Positions 10,283-22,153 of a stretch of DNA of 64,000 bases are shown in pieces. Position 1 is the stretch's first letter. The number at the start of each line of letters is the position of its first letter. Position numbers and translations under genes: made by a program. The notes under the pieces are model-generated. The model was not told the origin of the DNA. It was given only the letters and a program-made list of their open reading frames with translations, and did no database searches. The stretch lies in contig JAJIRX010000730.1 in assembly GCA_023853785.1 (NCBI GenBank), positions 124,001 through 188,000 of the forward strand. The letters run 5' to 3'. This DNA comes from Psilocybe azurescens (taxonomy: Eukaryota > Basidiomycota > Agaricomycetes > Agaricales > Agrocybaceae).

Positions 10283-10490
10283 TGTTGGGAATGTGCTCGG
10301 ACATTCCACACATTCATCTTGTAGATATATTTTATTAATTGTTATACTAATAATCTCTAGCCCTCAGTTATACCATACATAGAAATAATTAGACACTGGT
10401 AGATTATTCTAGTTACAGTAGATACATGTATATAAGTAGCTGCGAAGTCTGTACAATAAAATTAAGTATTCCAAACATAAATTGTCAATA
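10283..10490 (+). repeat. Copia 3' LTR
   Basis: About 93% identical to 1037-1244, with the same TATATAAG and terminal ATTGTCAATA. The adjacent AGAGA is not repeated before the 5' LTR. Confidence 0.9.
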
Positions 10491-10584
10491 AGAGACACTG
10501 TTTGGAAAGCTGCAGATGAACTATTGAATCTATGCACCTGAGAGCCTGAGAATGAATGGCCAAAACCATCACTAGGCAGCACAC
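10491..10584. other. Short spacer between copia and the large inverted repeat
   Basis: 94 bp without a clear feature. A forward frame reads VWKAADELLNLCT and continues across the inverted-repeat edge as GSYIVVSDMGRRTHN, which looks like a decayed exon, but I do not recognise it. Confidence 0.3.
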
Positions 10585-12210
10585 AGGGCAGCTACATTGT
10601 AGTGAGTGACATGGGCCGTAGAACACACAATGTATCTGTGTGACACAGGGCCAATGAATTCTATGGAAGCTGCATACATTTTATGGTGGTGGGAATTAAT
10701 TACAAATACTGTCGGATTGCATGCATGAGCATACCATTAGCACACCACGGACTGGGTTTGGCCCCAAGATGGCTGGTTAAATCCCTGATGCTGATGTAGC
10801 AGTTCATGCAAATCCAACTGTTCAATGACTCAAAATACACTATATTTGCATAATTATATGGAATTTAATGATTGGAAAAATGATACAGCTGTGTAGTAGT
10901 GTTAATTTATTTTTAGCAGTTGTATCAGCTTGAGCCTGACTTGACTAATTAAATAACTCAGTGCTGACAATGCAGTGCAGGCAAAGCTGACTATTCAGTC
11001 AGTAAAGTACTAAATTTATGCATAACTGGATTGAATTTAATAGCACATAAAAAAACACAGCAGTGAAGTATAGTGTTAACTTATAATAGGGGCCGACATG
11101 ACTGATTAAATAAATTGGTTCTGATATAGCAGTACATGGAAAACCAACCGTTCGAAATACTGAACATTTGCATAACTGAAAGAAAATAAATAATAGGAAT
11201 AATTGTACAGCAGTGCAGTATACATTTAATTAATACTTGGCAGTTGTATCAGCTCGGGCCTGATGTGGCCGATTAAATGAACCAGTGCCGATGATGCAAT
11301 GCAGACAGAACCAACCATTTATTCAGTTGGAACACTGAATATTGCTATAACTGAATGAAATTAAATAATGGGAATAATTTTACAGCAGTGAAATATACAT
11401 TTGATTAATACTTGGCAGTTGCATAAGCTCGGGCCTAGAATGGCTAATTAAATAAACCAGTGCCGATGATGCAATGCAGAAAAAACTGACCATTGATTCA
11501 GTCTGAACACTGAATATTTCTATAACTGAAGGAAATTAAATAATGGGAATAATTGTACAGCAGTGCAGTATACATTTAGTTTATACTCGGAAGTTGCATC
11601 AGTTCGGGCCCGACATGGCTGATCAAATGAACCAGTGCTGATGATGCAGTACAGACAAAACTGACCATTCATTCAGTCGCAACACTGAATATTTCTATAA
11701 CTGAAGGATATTAAATAATAGGAATAATTGTACAGCAGTGCAATATACATTTAATTAATACTCGGAAGTTGCATCAGTTCAGGCCCAATGTGGCCAATCA
11801 AATGAACCAGTGCTGATGACGCCAATGCAGACAAAACTGACTACTTATTCAGTTAGAATACTATAACTGAATATGATTAAATAATGGAAATAATTGTACA
11901 GAAGTGTAGTATACATTTAATTTATACTCGGAAGTTGCATCAGCTTGGGCCCGATGTGGCCGATTAATTAAACTGGTGTGATGATGCAATGCAGACAAAA
12001 CTGACCATTTATTCAGTCAGAATACTGAATATTTCTATAACTGAAGCAAATTAACTAATGGGAGTAATTGTACAGCAGTGCAGTATACATTTAATTTATA
12101 CTTGGCAGTTGCATCAGCTCAGGCCTGATATGGCTGATCAAATGAACCAGTGTCAATGATGCAATGCAGACAAAACTGACCATTTATTCAGTCGGAATAC
12201 TGAATATTTC
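10585..12210 (+). repeat. Left arm of a 1.63-kb near-perfect inverted repeat (satellite-like)
   Basis: Reverse complement of 16120-17747 at an estimated 98% or more; long stretches compared by eye are identical. From about 11160 it consists of tandem units of about 175 bp, seen by the recurring CTATAACTGA at 11345, 11520, 11695, 11861, 12035 and 12210. Each unit carries GCAGTATACATTTAA, a GTTGCATCAGCTCGGGCC-like box and ATGATGCAATGCAGAC. No coding potential. Confidence 0.9.
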
Positions 12211-14850
12211 TATAACTGAAGAAAATTGAATAATGAGAATAATTGTACAGAAGTGCAGTATACATTTAATTTACACTTGGCAGTTGATTCAGCTTTGGCT
12301 TGATGTGGTGAAATAGATTACTTGGTACTGATGATGCAGTGTGAGCAAAGCTGACTATTCAATCAGTCAAGTACTAAATTTATCCATATTAAACAGTGCA
12401 AATAATATACAGCAGTCCTGTATAGTGTTAATGTATGTATGCTCAGGCCCAATTTGACCAATTAAATACATTGGCCCCGCTGTAGAATTGTTCAGTAGTA
12501 CAGCATAGAATTAATTTATGCTTGGCAGTTGCATCAGCTTGAGCCCAACTTGGCTAATTAACAAACTCAGTGCCAGTCAAAGTAATAAATATATGCATAA
12601 CTAGATTGAATTAAACAAGACAAAACATACAAAGTGGTGCAGTATAGTGTTAAACTATGCTTGGCAGTTGTATTAGCTCAGCCCCAATATCTTTGCATAA
12701 CTGGATTGAATTAAACAGCACAAAATATACACACCAGTACAGTATAAATTTAATTTGATCAATTCAACAGCAGCACAGTTTAGTGTTAATATGTATTCCA
12801 AAATTGCCTAAGCTTAAAACCGATCTCAGTGAATAAATAGGTTGTTCCATTGCAACTGTGTAAGTAAACCCATGACCACATATTGTTCAGTTCAAAGTAA
12901 ATACTCACTGATCATGGCCATTACACAGTCTGCAAGCTGTATTGCATTAAAGTGGACATTTTGTTAGTTTTGTGATTAAACACTTTGTTTCTAATGTTCT
13001 ACACTTGATATTTGGACTTGTACAAATGGACACTTAGTTAGAATTCGCTCTTTTCGGTGTTTTTGCACACTGTTCTGTTAATAACTTTTTGTAGAATAAA
13101 GTTATTCAAATTCTGATCACTGATCCGGAATCCCCTCGTTGAGACGGTTCCGGTGATATATAATTTGTCACGTAGTTATAGGTTTGGTGTTTTGACGCAA
13201 TATTGTGGACACCTATAGTCACGCCTCGCCATTTTTAGACACTTAGCCATGTAAAAGACCAGTATTCCTACTATGTCTGAGGAAACAAAGACACTAGAAC
13301 AAGATTTGGAGTCTACAGAAGCAATTTACTATTTTCACTCATACTTGTCATTGTTGCGCATTTGAGATGTGACTCTATTGTTACTCATCAGTATAGCTAC
13401 TGATTTGTGCATTATTGTCTATTTCTAACAATTTTTGCTACAACATAAGCACACAAAGGATATCTATTCAATGCATATATTATTCCAAATACCTTGTGCA
13501 CTAAACATCCTATTGAATATAATGTTATCTGCAAGCATTGAAAAGACAATTGTCCCCTACTTTAAATGGACTGGTAATGTTATTAATGAAAGTGTAGTTG
13601 TGGAGACAATTTGCAGTAAACAAGTCATGTAGCCCAAGCTGATGCAACTGCAGATCCAATGTTAACCCTATACTGATCTTCTGTCTACTTGTAAAACTGT
13701 TCAATTTAATCCATTCATGTCAATATTTCATATTTAAGTTGGTCAATCTGTCAGCTTTACCTGTTGTGGAAATGTCAGATCCAAGATTGTGTAACTGACA
13801 AGTAAAAATCAACCATACATTGAAATTCAGTATATTTACTTTGCAGCATAATTCACTATTGCATCAGGACTAACTATTCAATCTGACATGTTGGGGCTGA
13901 GCTCGCGCAACTGCCAAGCACAAATTGACACACTATTACACTGTTTTACTATTTTCCAAATCATTAAATTCCATTCAGTAACAAAAATGTTCAATATTAT
14001 GAGTGAATAAATGGTTGGCTTTGCATGAACTGATACATTTGCACCGGCTTAATTGATCACAAAATTGGACCAAGCTGGTGTGACTGCCAAGAAAAAATGA
14101 CAGTACTGCATTGCGGTACTATTGTTCCAATCATTAAATTCCACATAATTAAGCAAATATACTGTATTTTGAATTATTGAATGGTTTGTTTTCCATGTAC
14201 TGCTATATCTGGGCCAGATTATTGAATCGGTTAAGTGGGGCCCAAGTTGATGCAACTGTAAAGTATAAATTAAATCTATACTGTACTTCTGTACAATTAT
14301 TCCCAATATTGAATTCCCTTCAGTTATGGATATATTCAGTATTCTGACTGAATAAATGGTCAGTTTTGTCTGCACTACATCATTAGCACTGGTTCATTTA
14401 ATCGGTCACGCTGGGCCCGAGCTGATGCAACTGCCAAGTATAAACTAAATGTATACTGCACTTCTGTACAATTATTCCAATTATTTGATTTGCTTCAGTT
14501 ATAAAAATATTCAATATTCTGACTGAATAAGTGTTCATTTTATCTGCACTGCATCATTTGCACCGGTTTATTTGATTGGCAACATTGGGCCCGAGATGAT
14601 ACAACTGCCGAGTATTAATTAAATATATACTACACTGCTGTACAATTATTCCCATTATTTAATTCCTTCAGTTATAGAAATATTCAGTATTCCAACTGAA
14701 TAAGTAGTCAGTTTTGTCTGCACTGCATCATTTGGAGCAGTTCATTTGATCGGCCACATCGGGCTCAAGCTGATGCAACTGCCGAGTATAAACAAAATGT
14801 ATACTGCACTCCTGTACAGCTATTCCCATTTTTGGTTTGCTTCAGTTATA
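12211..14850. repeat. Centre of the inverted repeat: diverged units and a unique spacer
   Basis: Diverged versions of the 175-bp unit continue to about 12860 in left-arm orientation and from about 13650 to 14850 in right-arm orientation, but the two sides no longer match closely. The spacer 12870-13640 is AT-rich and unique in the window. It contains one 65-aa ORF without recognisable features. I see no gene here. Confidence 0.65.
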
Positions 14851-14858
14851 GAAATATT

Positions 14859-16119
14859 GTGTACTTTACCTCCACCATATACTCCATATGGAGTACATTA
14901 ACTCCATACAAAAGTGGTGGACTCCACATGGAGTCCACTTGGAACATATGTAAATGTTCAAAAGTCATCTTTGATAAGTGGAGTCCAGATGGAGTCCAGA
15001 TGGAGTCCACTTGGACTCCATACAATTCCACTTGAGGCCAGATGGAGTCCACCTGGACTTCATATCGACTCTGCATGGACTCCACATGGACTCTGTATAG
15101 ACTCCACATAGGTCTTAATATTTTTATTGTTTTATTAGTATAGTCAAGATCTAGATAAAATCTAGATGGAGCTTTTGTATATTTATTTTAAATTCATTAT
15201 CTAAGTGAGTAGTAGACTTACAAGCTTATAAACATATTCTTTGTAAGAAGTCTATATGAAGCTCTTAAAGTCTTCAAATTAAATCAAATAATTTATAGTG
15301 GTACACTAGAATACACTTCTTTTTCTACACTCTTATGCTCCATCATCTTCTATATCCCAGTGTCTTTCAATATAGTTTTCATTCTTTTCTTCTTCTTCAT
15401 CATCTTCAGTATCATCAATTTGATGAGGCTTTTCTCTTCATTTCTGCTTTTGAATAACATTTTGAGTGTGATAGAACAGCATTGAATGTAAAAACCAATC
15501 AAAATTCCCAGATTTTATGTGCTTTAGAATTGAATCAAAGCCACCTAACAATGAATTTAATTGTTCACATGCTTGTATATTAAATACTTGTTGAAAATAT
15601 TCTGTTCCATCTTTAGTCTTTGCTAGAACCACAAGATTTGGAGCAGAACCATTTAATGGAGCTGGATTACACCATTTACGGCATAGATAATCACTTGTTT
15701 GATGGTTGATATAATGATATGAATCAACAATAAATCAATTAGTTTTTGCCAAGATTCCCAAGTTTTTTTACAATACTTGTTCAAAGGACTTGGCAACCTT
15801 TATCAATACAAATATAGGATGGCCAAGATTATTCAGTTGAGGTTAAATCCAAATAGAATCCATGTAGAGGATGTGGAACTCCATATGGACTCCACATGAA
15901 CTCCAAATAAAGTTCCACATGGAGTCCAGATGGAGTTCCACATCCTCCACATTGGTCCACATGGAGAATGAGTCAATTCCAACTGGACTCCATGTGGAGC
16001 CTCCACCCTAAATGGCTGGGATACCTGCCAAAAAGGTCACCAAACTTCATGTGGAGTACACTAACTCCATGCCAGAGTTGGTGGACTCCACCCGGAATAT
16101 ATGGGTGAGGGTAAAGACC
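14859..16119 (-). mobile_element. KDZ-type element, copy 3, with coding remnant
   Basis: Starts GTGTACTTTACCTCCACC and ends GGTGAGGGTAAAGACCTC, the same termini as copies 1 and 2. The flanks are an exact 8-bp duplication GAAATATT (14851-14858 and 16120-16127); the empty site is visible in the other satellite arm at 12203-12210. Its subterminal zones use the even palindrome CTCCANNTGGAG rather than GTCCANTGGAC. The interior carries a minus-strand fragment of a KDZ-associated protein, which identifies the family. Confidence 0.88.
15420..15840 (-). pseudogene. C-terminal fragment of a KDZ-associated (CxC6-like) protein
   Basis: The minus strand reads SYICIDKGCQVL, a frameshift, then DYLCRKWCNPAPLNGSAPNL, FNIQACEQLNSLLGG and NFDWFLHSMLFYHTQ. 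These are the C-terminal signatures of the large fungal proteins annotated as CxC5/CxC6-like cysteine clusters associated with KDZ transposases. From family knowledge such proteins are several hundred to over a thousand residues; here only about 130 survive, with two frameshifts or stops. The assignment is from remembered family motifs, not a search. Confidence 0.75.
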
Positions 16120-17747
16120 TCGAAATATTCAATATTCCGACTGAATAAATGGTCAGTTTTGTCTGCATTGCATCATTGACACTGGTTCATTTGATCAGCC
16201 ATATCAGGCCTGAGCTGATGCAACTGCCAAGTATAAATTAAATGTATACTGCACTGCTGTACAATTACTCCCATTAGTTAATTTGCTTCAGTTATAGAAA
16301 TATTCAGTATTCTGACTGAATAAATGGTCAGTTTTGTCTGCATTGCATCATCACACCAGTTTAATTAATCGGCCACATCGGGCCCAAGCTGATGCAACTT
16401 CCGAGTATAAATTAAATGTATACTACACTTCTGTACAATTATTTCCATTATTTAATCATATTCAGTTATAGTATTCTAACTGAATAAGTAGTCAGTTTTG
16501 TCTGCATTGCGTCATCAGCACTGGTTCATTTGATTGGCCACATTGGGCCTGAACTGATGCAACTTCCGAGTATTAATTAAATGTATATTGCACTGCTGTA
16601 CAATTATTCCTATTATTTAATATCCTTCAGTTATAGAAATATTCAGTGTTATGACTGAATGAATGGTCAGTTTTGTCTGTACTGCATCATCAGCACTGGT
16701 TCATTTGATCAGCCATGTCGGGCCCGAACTGATGCAACTTCCGAGTATAAACTAAATGTATACTGCACTGCTGTACAATTATTCCCATTATTTAATTTCC
16801 TTCAGTTATAGAAATATTCAGTGTTCAGACTGAATCAATGGTCAGTTTTTCTGCATTGCATCATCGGCACTGGTTTATTTAATTAGCCATTCTAGGCCCG
16901 AGCTTATGCAACTGCCAAGTATTAATCAAATGTATATTTCACTGCTGTAAAATTATTCCCATTATTTAATTTCATTCAGTTATAGCAATATTCAGTGTTC
17001 CAACTGAATAAATGGTTGGTTCTGTCTGCATTGCATCATCGGCACTGGTTCATTTAATCGGCCACATCAGGCCCGAGCTGATACAACTGCCAAGTATTAA
17101 TTAAATGTATACTGCACTGCTGTACAATTATTCCTATTATTTATTTTCTTTCAGTTATGCAAATGTTCAGTATTTCGAACGGTTGGTTTTCCATGTACTG
17201 CTATATCAGAACCAATTTATTTAATCAGTCATGTCGGCCCCTATTATAAGTTAACACTATACTTCACTGCTGTGTTTTTTTATGTGCTATTAAATTCAAT
17301 CCAGTTATGCATAAATTTAGTACTTTACTGACTGAATAGTCAGCTTTGCCTGCACTGCATTGTCAGCACTGAGTTATTTAATTAGTCAAGTCAGGCTCAA
17401 GCTGATACAACTGCTAAAAATAAATTAACACTACTACACAGCTGTATCATTTTTCCAATCATTAAATTCCATATAATTATGCAAATATAGTGTATTTTGA
17501 GTCATTGAACAGTTGGATTTGCATGAACTGCTACATCAGCATCAGGGATTTAACCAGCCATCTTGGGGCCAAACCCAGTCCGTGGTGTGCTAATGGTATG
17601 CTCATGCATGCAATCCGACAGTATTTGTAATTAATTCCCACCACCATAAAATGTATGCAGCTTCCATAGAATTCATTGGCCCTGTGTCACACAGATACAT
17701 TGTGTGTGTTCTATGGCCCATGTCACTCACTACAATGTAGCTGCCCT
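16120..17747 (-). repeat. Right arm of the 1.63-kb inverted repeat
   Basis: Reverse complement of 10585-12210. Its inner edge coincides with the 3' TSD of the element at 14859-16119, and its outer edge is AGCTGCCCT at about 17739-17747. Outward of this only a loose CACT-rich similarity persists (10571-10584 versus 17748-17765). No gene. Confidence 0.9.
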
Positions 17748-18449
17748 TTGTGTAGGCAGTGTGATAGGTATTGGAAAAGCTGTGTTTAAAACAGAATGGT
17801 GGAAAAGCCCAACATGGCTGAGTCACATGTACAGCATACTAATGGTGGAATCAGCCTACCTGATATGGGAATTACAATGTGACTGAGTAATCAACTGTGA
17901 AGGCAATCCAGTAACTGAAATTGAAGCACAAAATAAATTTGTGGCTACCATGAACTTGCACTTACAGATGAACATTGGAATGTGCCATTCATGGTATCTT
18001 AAGAAACATTAAGTTCTAGTCTAGTTCTGGAAACATGGAGAGGTACACTATTAAATGAGAAATCCCTGCCTTGGGACTGGACCAAGAAAGAAAGGGGAGT
18101 TTTAGTGGGTATTGAGGTTTGCAAGGATGATGGAAGAGGAAGGGACAAGAGCCTGAGCCCTGATCCACATCAGAATGAGCCACTATAACCATAGTGGACT
18201 TACTCTGAGCCCCACACTTAGTGCCTAAAAGCATTTCTCCTCAGCGACCATGTCTAGATTTGATAATGATACTAACTGCCAAGGTAAGAACCCTTGGAAA
18301 CAACAAGCAGACTGCAAGGTGACAACTATGTTGCTGCCAAACAGTTGTAAACACTCCACAAAAACAACAAAACTTTTATTTTTACTTGTCATTGGTGTTG
18401 TTACATGTGTTGAGTCCTCCTGCAGGCTGTTTGTGTGTGCTATTAATTA
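17748..18449. other. Unassigned sequence
   Basis: Short ORFs only (60-102 aa). A frame near 17950-18060 reads ALTDEHWNVPFMVS and LVLETWRGTLLNEK, which looks like a decayed exon, but I cannot name the family. Confidence 0.25.
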
Positions 18450-18451
18450 TA

Positions 18452-19137
18452 CAGTCAAAGACACCTCCTTGACATACGATACCTCCTTGACACAAGTCGA
18501 TTTTTGGGGCGCAAATCTTGTTTTAAATCTACCAAATTTTGTGCGTATGCAGTACTAGTATGCATACAAGTGCTTGCAAAATTTGGTGTGGTTTGGTGGA
18601 CTTGGTGTCTCAGAATCGTGCGATTAAGACGGGAAATGACCGAATTTGGGTTGATGCATAATCTCGCAACTGATTTTTTGAGTCAATAAAGTAACGGTTG
18701 GGTCCCAAATTTGCACATTAGGTGCAATATAACCTGTTCCACTGATCTAGCTATTTTTTCCGATAAATCTGGACGAAATGCGTCCAAAACACAGTGTCCA
18801 TCTTGTGGAAGCGTGACAAGGTGCTTACATAACACACGTTCTCTGATCAACGCGTTCTGGCCTCAACATCGGTTCTCTCATTCTAAACTTAGCCAACTTA
18901 CTCAGGATGGTCCGTCGTGTCACACTTGTGTCAAGGAGGTGTAAACGTGACAATTTGGCTTCCAACTTTCTTTCCTCTCGTTTACAATATAATACATGGT
19001 ATCTCATAATTATTTTTGGTAGATATACTCCTCAGAGTATCTAGTTATAGCCTAAAAAAAAATAACTGCAAAATCTTTTGTATTTGTGACGCAATATGGG
19101 CATGTCAATTTTTGTGTCAAGGAAGTGTCTTTGACTG
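18452..19137. mobile_element. Tc1/mariner or pogo-type MITE with nested inner repeats
   Basis: Outer inverted repeats CAGTCAAAGACACCTCCTTG and its complement at 19113-19137 are flanked by TA (18450-18451 and 19138-19139). A second inverted pair, ACCTCCTTGACACAAG (18481-18496) and CTTGTGTCAAGGAGGT (18924-18939), lies inside and repeats part of the terminus, so the ends are doubled. CAGT-type ends and TA target fit pogo/Fot1 elements. No transposase found in 686 bp. Confidence 0.75.
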
Positions 19138-19139
19138 TA

Positions 19140-21753
19140 ATCCATTTAATTCTTCTTATTGTAATCACCCCAGTATGCTGGATGTTTATATTTCCTTAAT
19201 TATCTATCTATATATCTATCTATGTCCATATGTATCTGTATTGATTTCCCTGATCTCCTCAATTTATAATTTTTCATATGATTAATACAGTATGTATGCA
19301 TATTGATATGGGTCTCTCTGATTTTCAGCAATTCTATTTGAACTAATTTCAGGTCATACTTACATATGCTGAAAGAGTGTAAACCATTCTGAGCTTACAA
19401 TTTATAGTGAGACACAGAGGCCCTCATTTTTGCGATTGTTATCTGTAATAAACTAGTACATTATACTAGTGAAGGGTAGGAGATAAACCAGACTATTAGG
19501 CTTTGAGGCTTCACTTCCTAGTGGACCAACAAGCATAGTAGACTTTACAAACTAACTAAAGTGTAGTGTGTGACCTATCAATCAGTGCTACAAATCAAAG
19601 ACTACCTTTAGTTTCCTATACAGCTATCAAAGCAACCCTAACCGAGCACCCCAAGGCAATCACCTGTCCCATTGATCATGCTATTAGTCCCATGCAAGGA
19701 AGAACTCCTAAGAAATAACCTTGGCTCTTACAAGGGGTAAACACCCATTAGTCTCTTAACAAGTGATTGCCAAGTGATGGAAACCTTATTAATTAGCAAA
19801 AGTGATCACTGTGTCCAGGCCTCACAAAGGCTGTTCACTAAATTAGATGATCAACTGCTCAGGGATCAGACATCACTGTGCCACATGGGTGATCGCTCCA
19901 CAGACCAAATGTATTGGCAATTGAAATCTTGTGTACAAACCAGCATATGGCAGTCTCCTAGATCCGACTATAAAAACTTGTAATTTGCAATGCAGCCAAC
20001 ATGAGTGAGGGATCACCCAGTCAGCAATCACCACACAATACTAGAGGTAACTTGCCTCAGGATAAGGGCACCTGCTGTTCCAGGAGGTCCTAAACCAATA
20101 GCAACTGTGCTTGGGAACCTTGGTAGGGTTTCCTAGGAAATATACCCCTAAAGCAATCTAGTCCTGACATGTCTTAGCTGCGAGCCATCTGATAAAATAA
20201 ATCAGGTGATTGCTACCCAAGGAGGCACTGCTACATGGACAACAATGTTATCTTCAAATAAGTGCCATAGCCCAGGCAAGCTAGTACTTTCCACTATTAT
20301 AATTGGTGCAGCAAAGGCTAGGCAGCATGTGGTCCATTTCCTTCCTTTTCTTTTAGTCTCTTTCAATTATCACAAGCCAAAGCATCTATTTAGTCAATAA
20401 AAACAGCTCTATATCTTAGAATAGGAACCAAGTAATCTACACCCCAGATTTGATATCAGTGAATAAGAATTCCAGTGTTAATACTTTGAGGACTAGTGAT
20501 TTGTGTGATAAGAGATTGAACACTACAGTTCACCTTAAGCAATTAGGTGCTACCTGGTTTCATGAGTGATCTCCATTGTTATATTCAACATCAGATCTAT
20601 TAGACTTGATAAGCAGGCTTTTATAAAGTCATCTGTGGACTGTCCTGGGGATTGTTGAATATGGGTTGGAACCCTATATAGCTAGCAATTGCTCATAGTA
20701 ACTAGAGATGACTGTCAGAGAACTCCAACTGTTCAGAACATTGCCTATAGTAAGACTGCCCTGGGGATTGTTAAGTATGGGTGGGAACTCTATAAAGGCT
20801 AGTGATTGCTCATAGTAACTAGGGACGACTGTCAGAGAAATCCAACTGTTTCAGGACGTTGCCTATAGTAAACTAAAGACTGTGGACTAGTGTGCCCAGT
20901 TGCTTATAGAAACTAAGGATCTACTACATGTTAATACAGATGATCACTTATAGTGTTTGATAGTTTGAGTTTGGGTTTTATAAAGAGAACTGTTAAGTGT
21001 CCTGTGTACACTTGCCCCCAAAAGTGATCCCCTTGATATTGGTGATTGCCCTCACATAGAGAGATCACCCTTACTATTCCAGTGCCTTGTGTGTACTCGC
21101 CAGTCTAAAAAAAAAGAGTTCTCTAGCTACTAGTGATCACCCAAGAGCAATTGTCTAAGTCTGTGCTCTGCTAAACTAGTTATTGTAATAAGCCTTACAA
21201 GCTTACCCTCCCAGATCAAACTGATCAATATAGATATTTGATTGGGTGTTGTGTATTGGGCAATTATAAAGACACCCCATGCTAAACATCTCAATGCCCT
21301 CAGTTTGGTACTTGAATTTCAATTCACTGAGTTAAACGTATCCAGGTGGGCATAAATAGTCAACAAATCCAAAAAGAATTTAGCAGCATTAAATATATTA
21401 TAATGGTAGGATAAAGACTCAAGATGTGTTGAATTGCATCTCTACAGAGAGACTACTATGGGATGGCTTGGTTATCATGTTTGTGGGTGCTGATAAATAA
21501 TGTCCCAAAAAGGAAAGAGAAAAGAAAAGAAAAGGGAGGATTTTCTGATATAATTATATCTCACTCATTTTTGTTCAATTCCTACCAAATAAATTGCAAT
21601 ATGTTTGAAAAATTTATTACTACAATTTGACACATAAATCCTACTAATTAAGCAGCTGCTATTACTGTCATACATTATCTTCCACCTTGATTTTTGCATG
21701 GTTCATTAATCCCCATATCAGCTATTTCTTCCTGTACATTCTTTACTTTTACA
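19140..21753. other. Non-coding stretch, no gene seen
   Basis: About 2.6 kb with only short unconvincing ORFs. It contains the tandem duplication at 20641-20875. The sequence is moderately AT-rich and has stops in all frames. Confidence 0.5.
20641..20875 (+). repeat. Two-copy direct tandem repeat, unit about 116 bp
   Basis: The unit begins TCCTGGGGATTGTT and ends TTGCCTATAGTAA. The second copy starts at 20757 and differs by about 15%. Both include GCTCATAGTAACTAG and GACTGTCAGAGAA. Function unknown. Confidence 0.8.
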
Positions 21754-21758
21754 CAAGG

Positions 21759-22148
21759 TGTTACAGACACCTTATTTTCTTTTGCCTTTCTTTTTTTCTT
21801 TCCACTTTTTGTATATAAAAGACCTTCTCATCATATATTTGACTTATTCTACTATGACTCACCTTGTCAATACTGTTATGACTCATTTCTCACTTTAACT
21901 CACATTCTGACTCACGTCAACGGCACTGCCACGACTCATCCTATGCTTGACTCATACTTGGACTCATTCATACTATATTTGTAGATACTCAAAATGCTTA
22001 AATAGCCAGTAGACACTGCTATTATTCCCCAGCTAGTTCTTGAGAATCTAATCTACTCTTACTCATTACCACTTGGAAACTCACTGTTCTTGACTACTTG
22101 ACTGTTGGCTTTATCCACACACGTGAATATAAGCCTGAAGTTGTAACA
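21759..22148 (+). mobile_element. Solo LTR of a Ty3/gypsy-type element
   Basis: 390 bp running from TGTTACAGACACC to GAAGTTGTAACA, flanked by an exact 5-bp duplication CAAGG (21754-21758 and 22149-22153). A TATATAAAAG promoter box lies near 21812. The 3' half shares AGCTAGTTCTTGAGAATC with the LTR at 30828-31265, so it is the same family. A solo LTR forms by recombination between the two LTRs of one insertion. Confidence 0.88.
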
Positions 22149-22153
22149 CAAGG

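Larger units (their letters stand above)
1037..10490 (+). mobile_element. Ty1/copia LTR retrotransposon, decayed, with two nested insertions
   Basis: Order: LTR, primer-binding site, gag, protease, integrase, reverse transcriptase, RNase H, polypurine tract, LTR. Integrase before RT defines the copia superfamily. Two 2.4-kb non-autonomous elements (1398-3747 and 5369-7776) split gag and integrase; removing each with one TSD copy rejoins the reading. Without them the element is about 4.7 kb, normal for copia. The two LTRs differ at about 15 of 208 positions, so the insertion is old, and many stops interrupt gag and pol. The 5-bp flanks (CCTCC left, AGAGA right) do not match, so the TSD is lost or one flank was rearranged. 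Confidence 0.93.

Noticed and set aside
10585..17747. CRISPR-like array
   Set aside because: The repeats are 175 bp, contiguous and without spacers, and the sequence is eukaryotic.
10571..17765. CACTA-type (EnSpm) element suggested by CACTAGGCAG at the left edge
   Set aside because: The right edge reads CACACTGCC rather than CACTA, no 2-3 bp duplication is evident and no transposase was found. Kept only as an inverted repeat.
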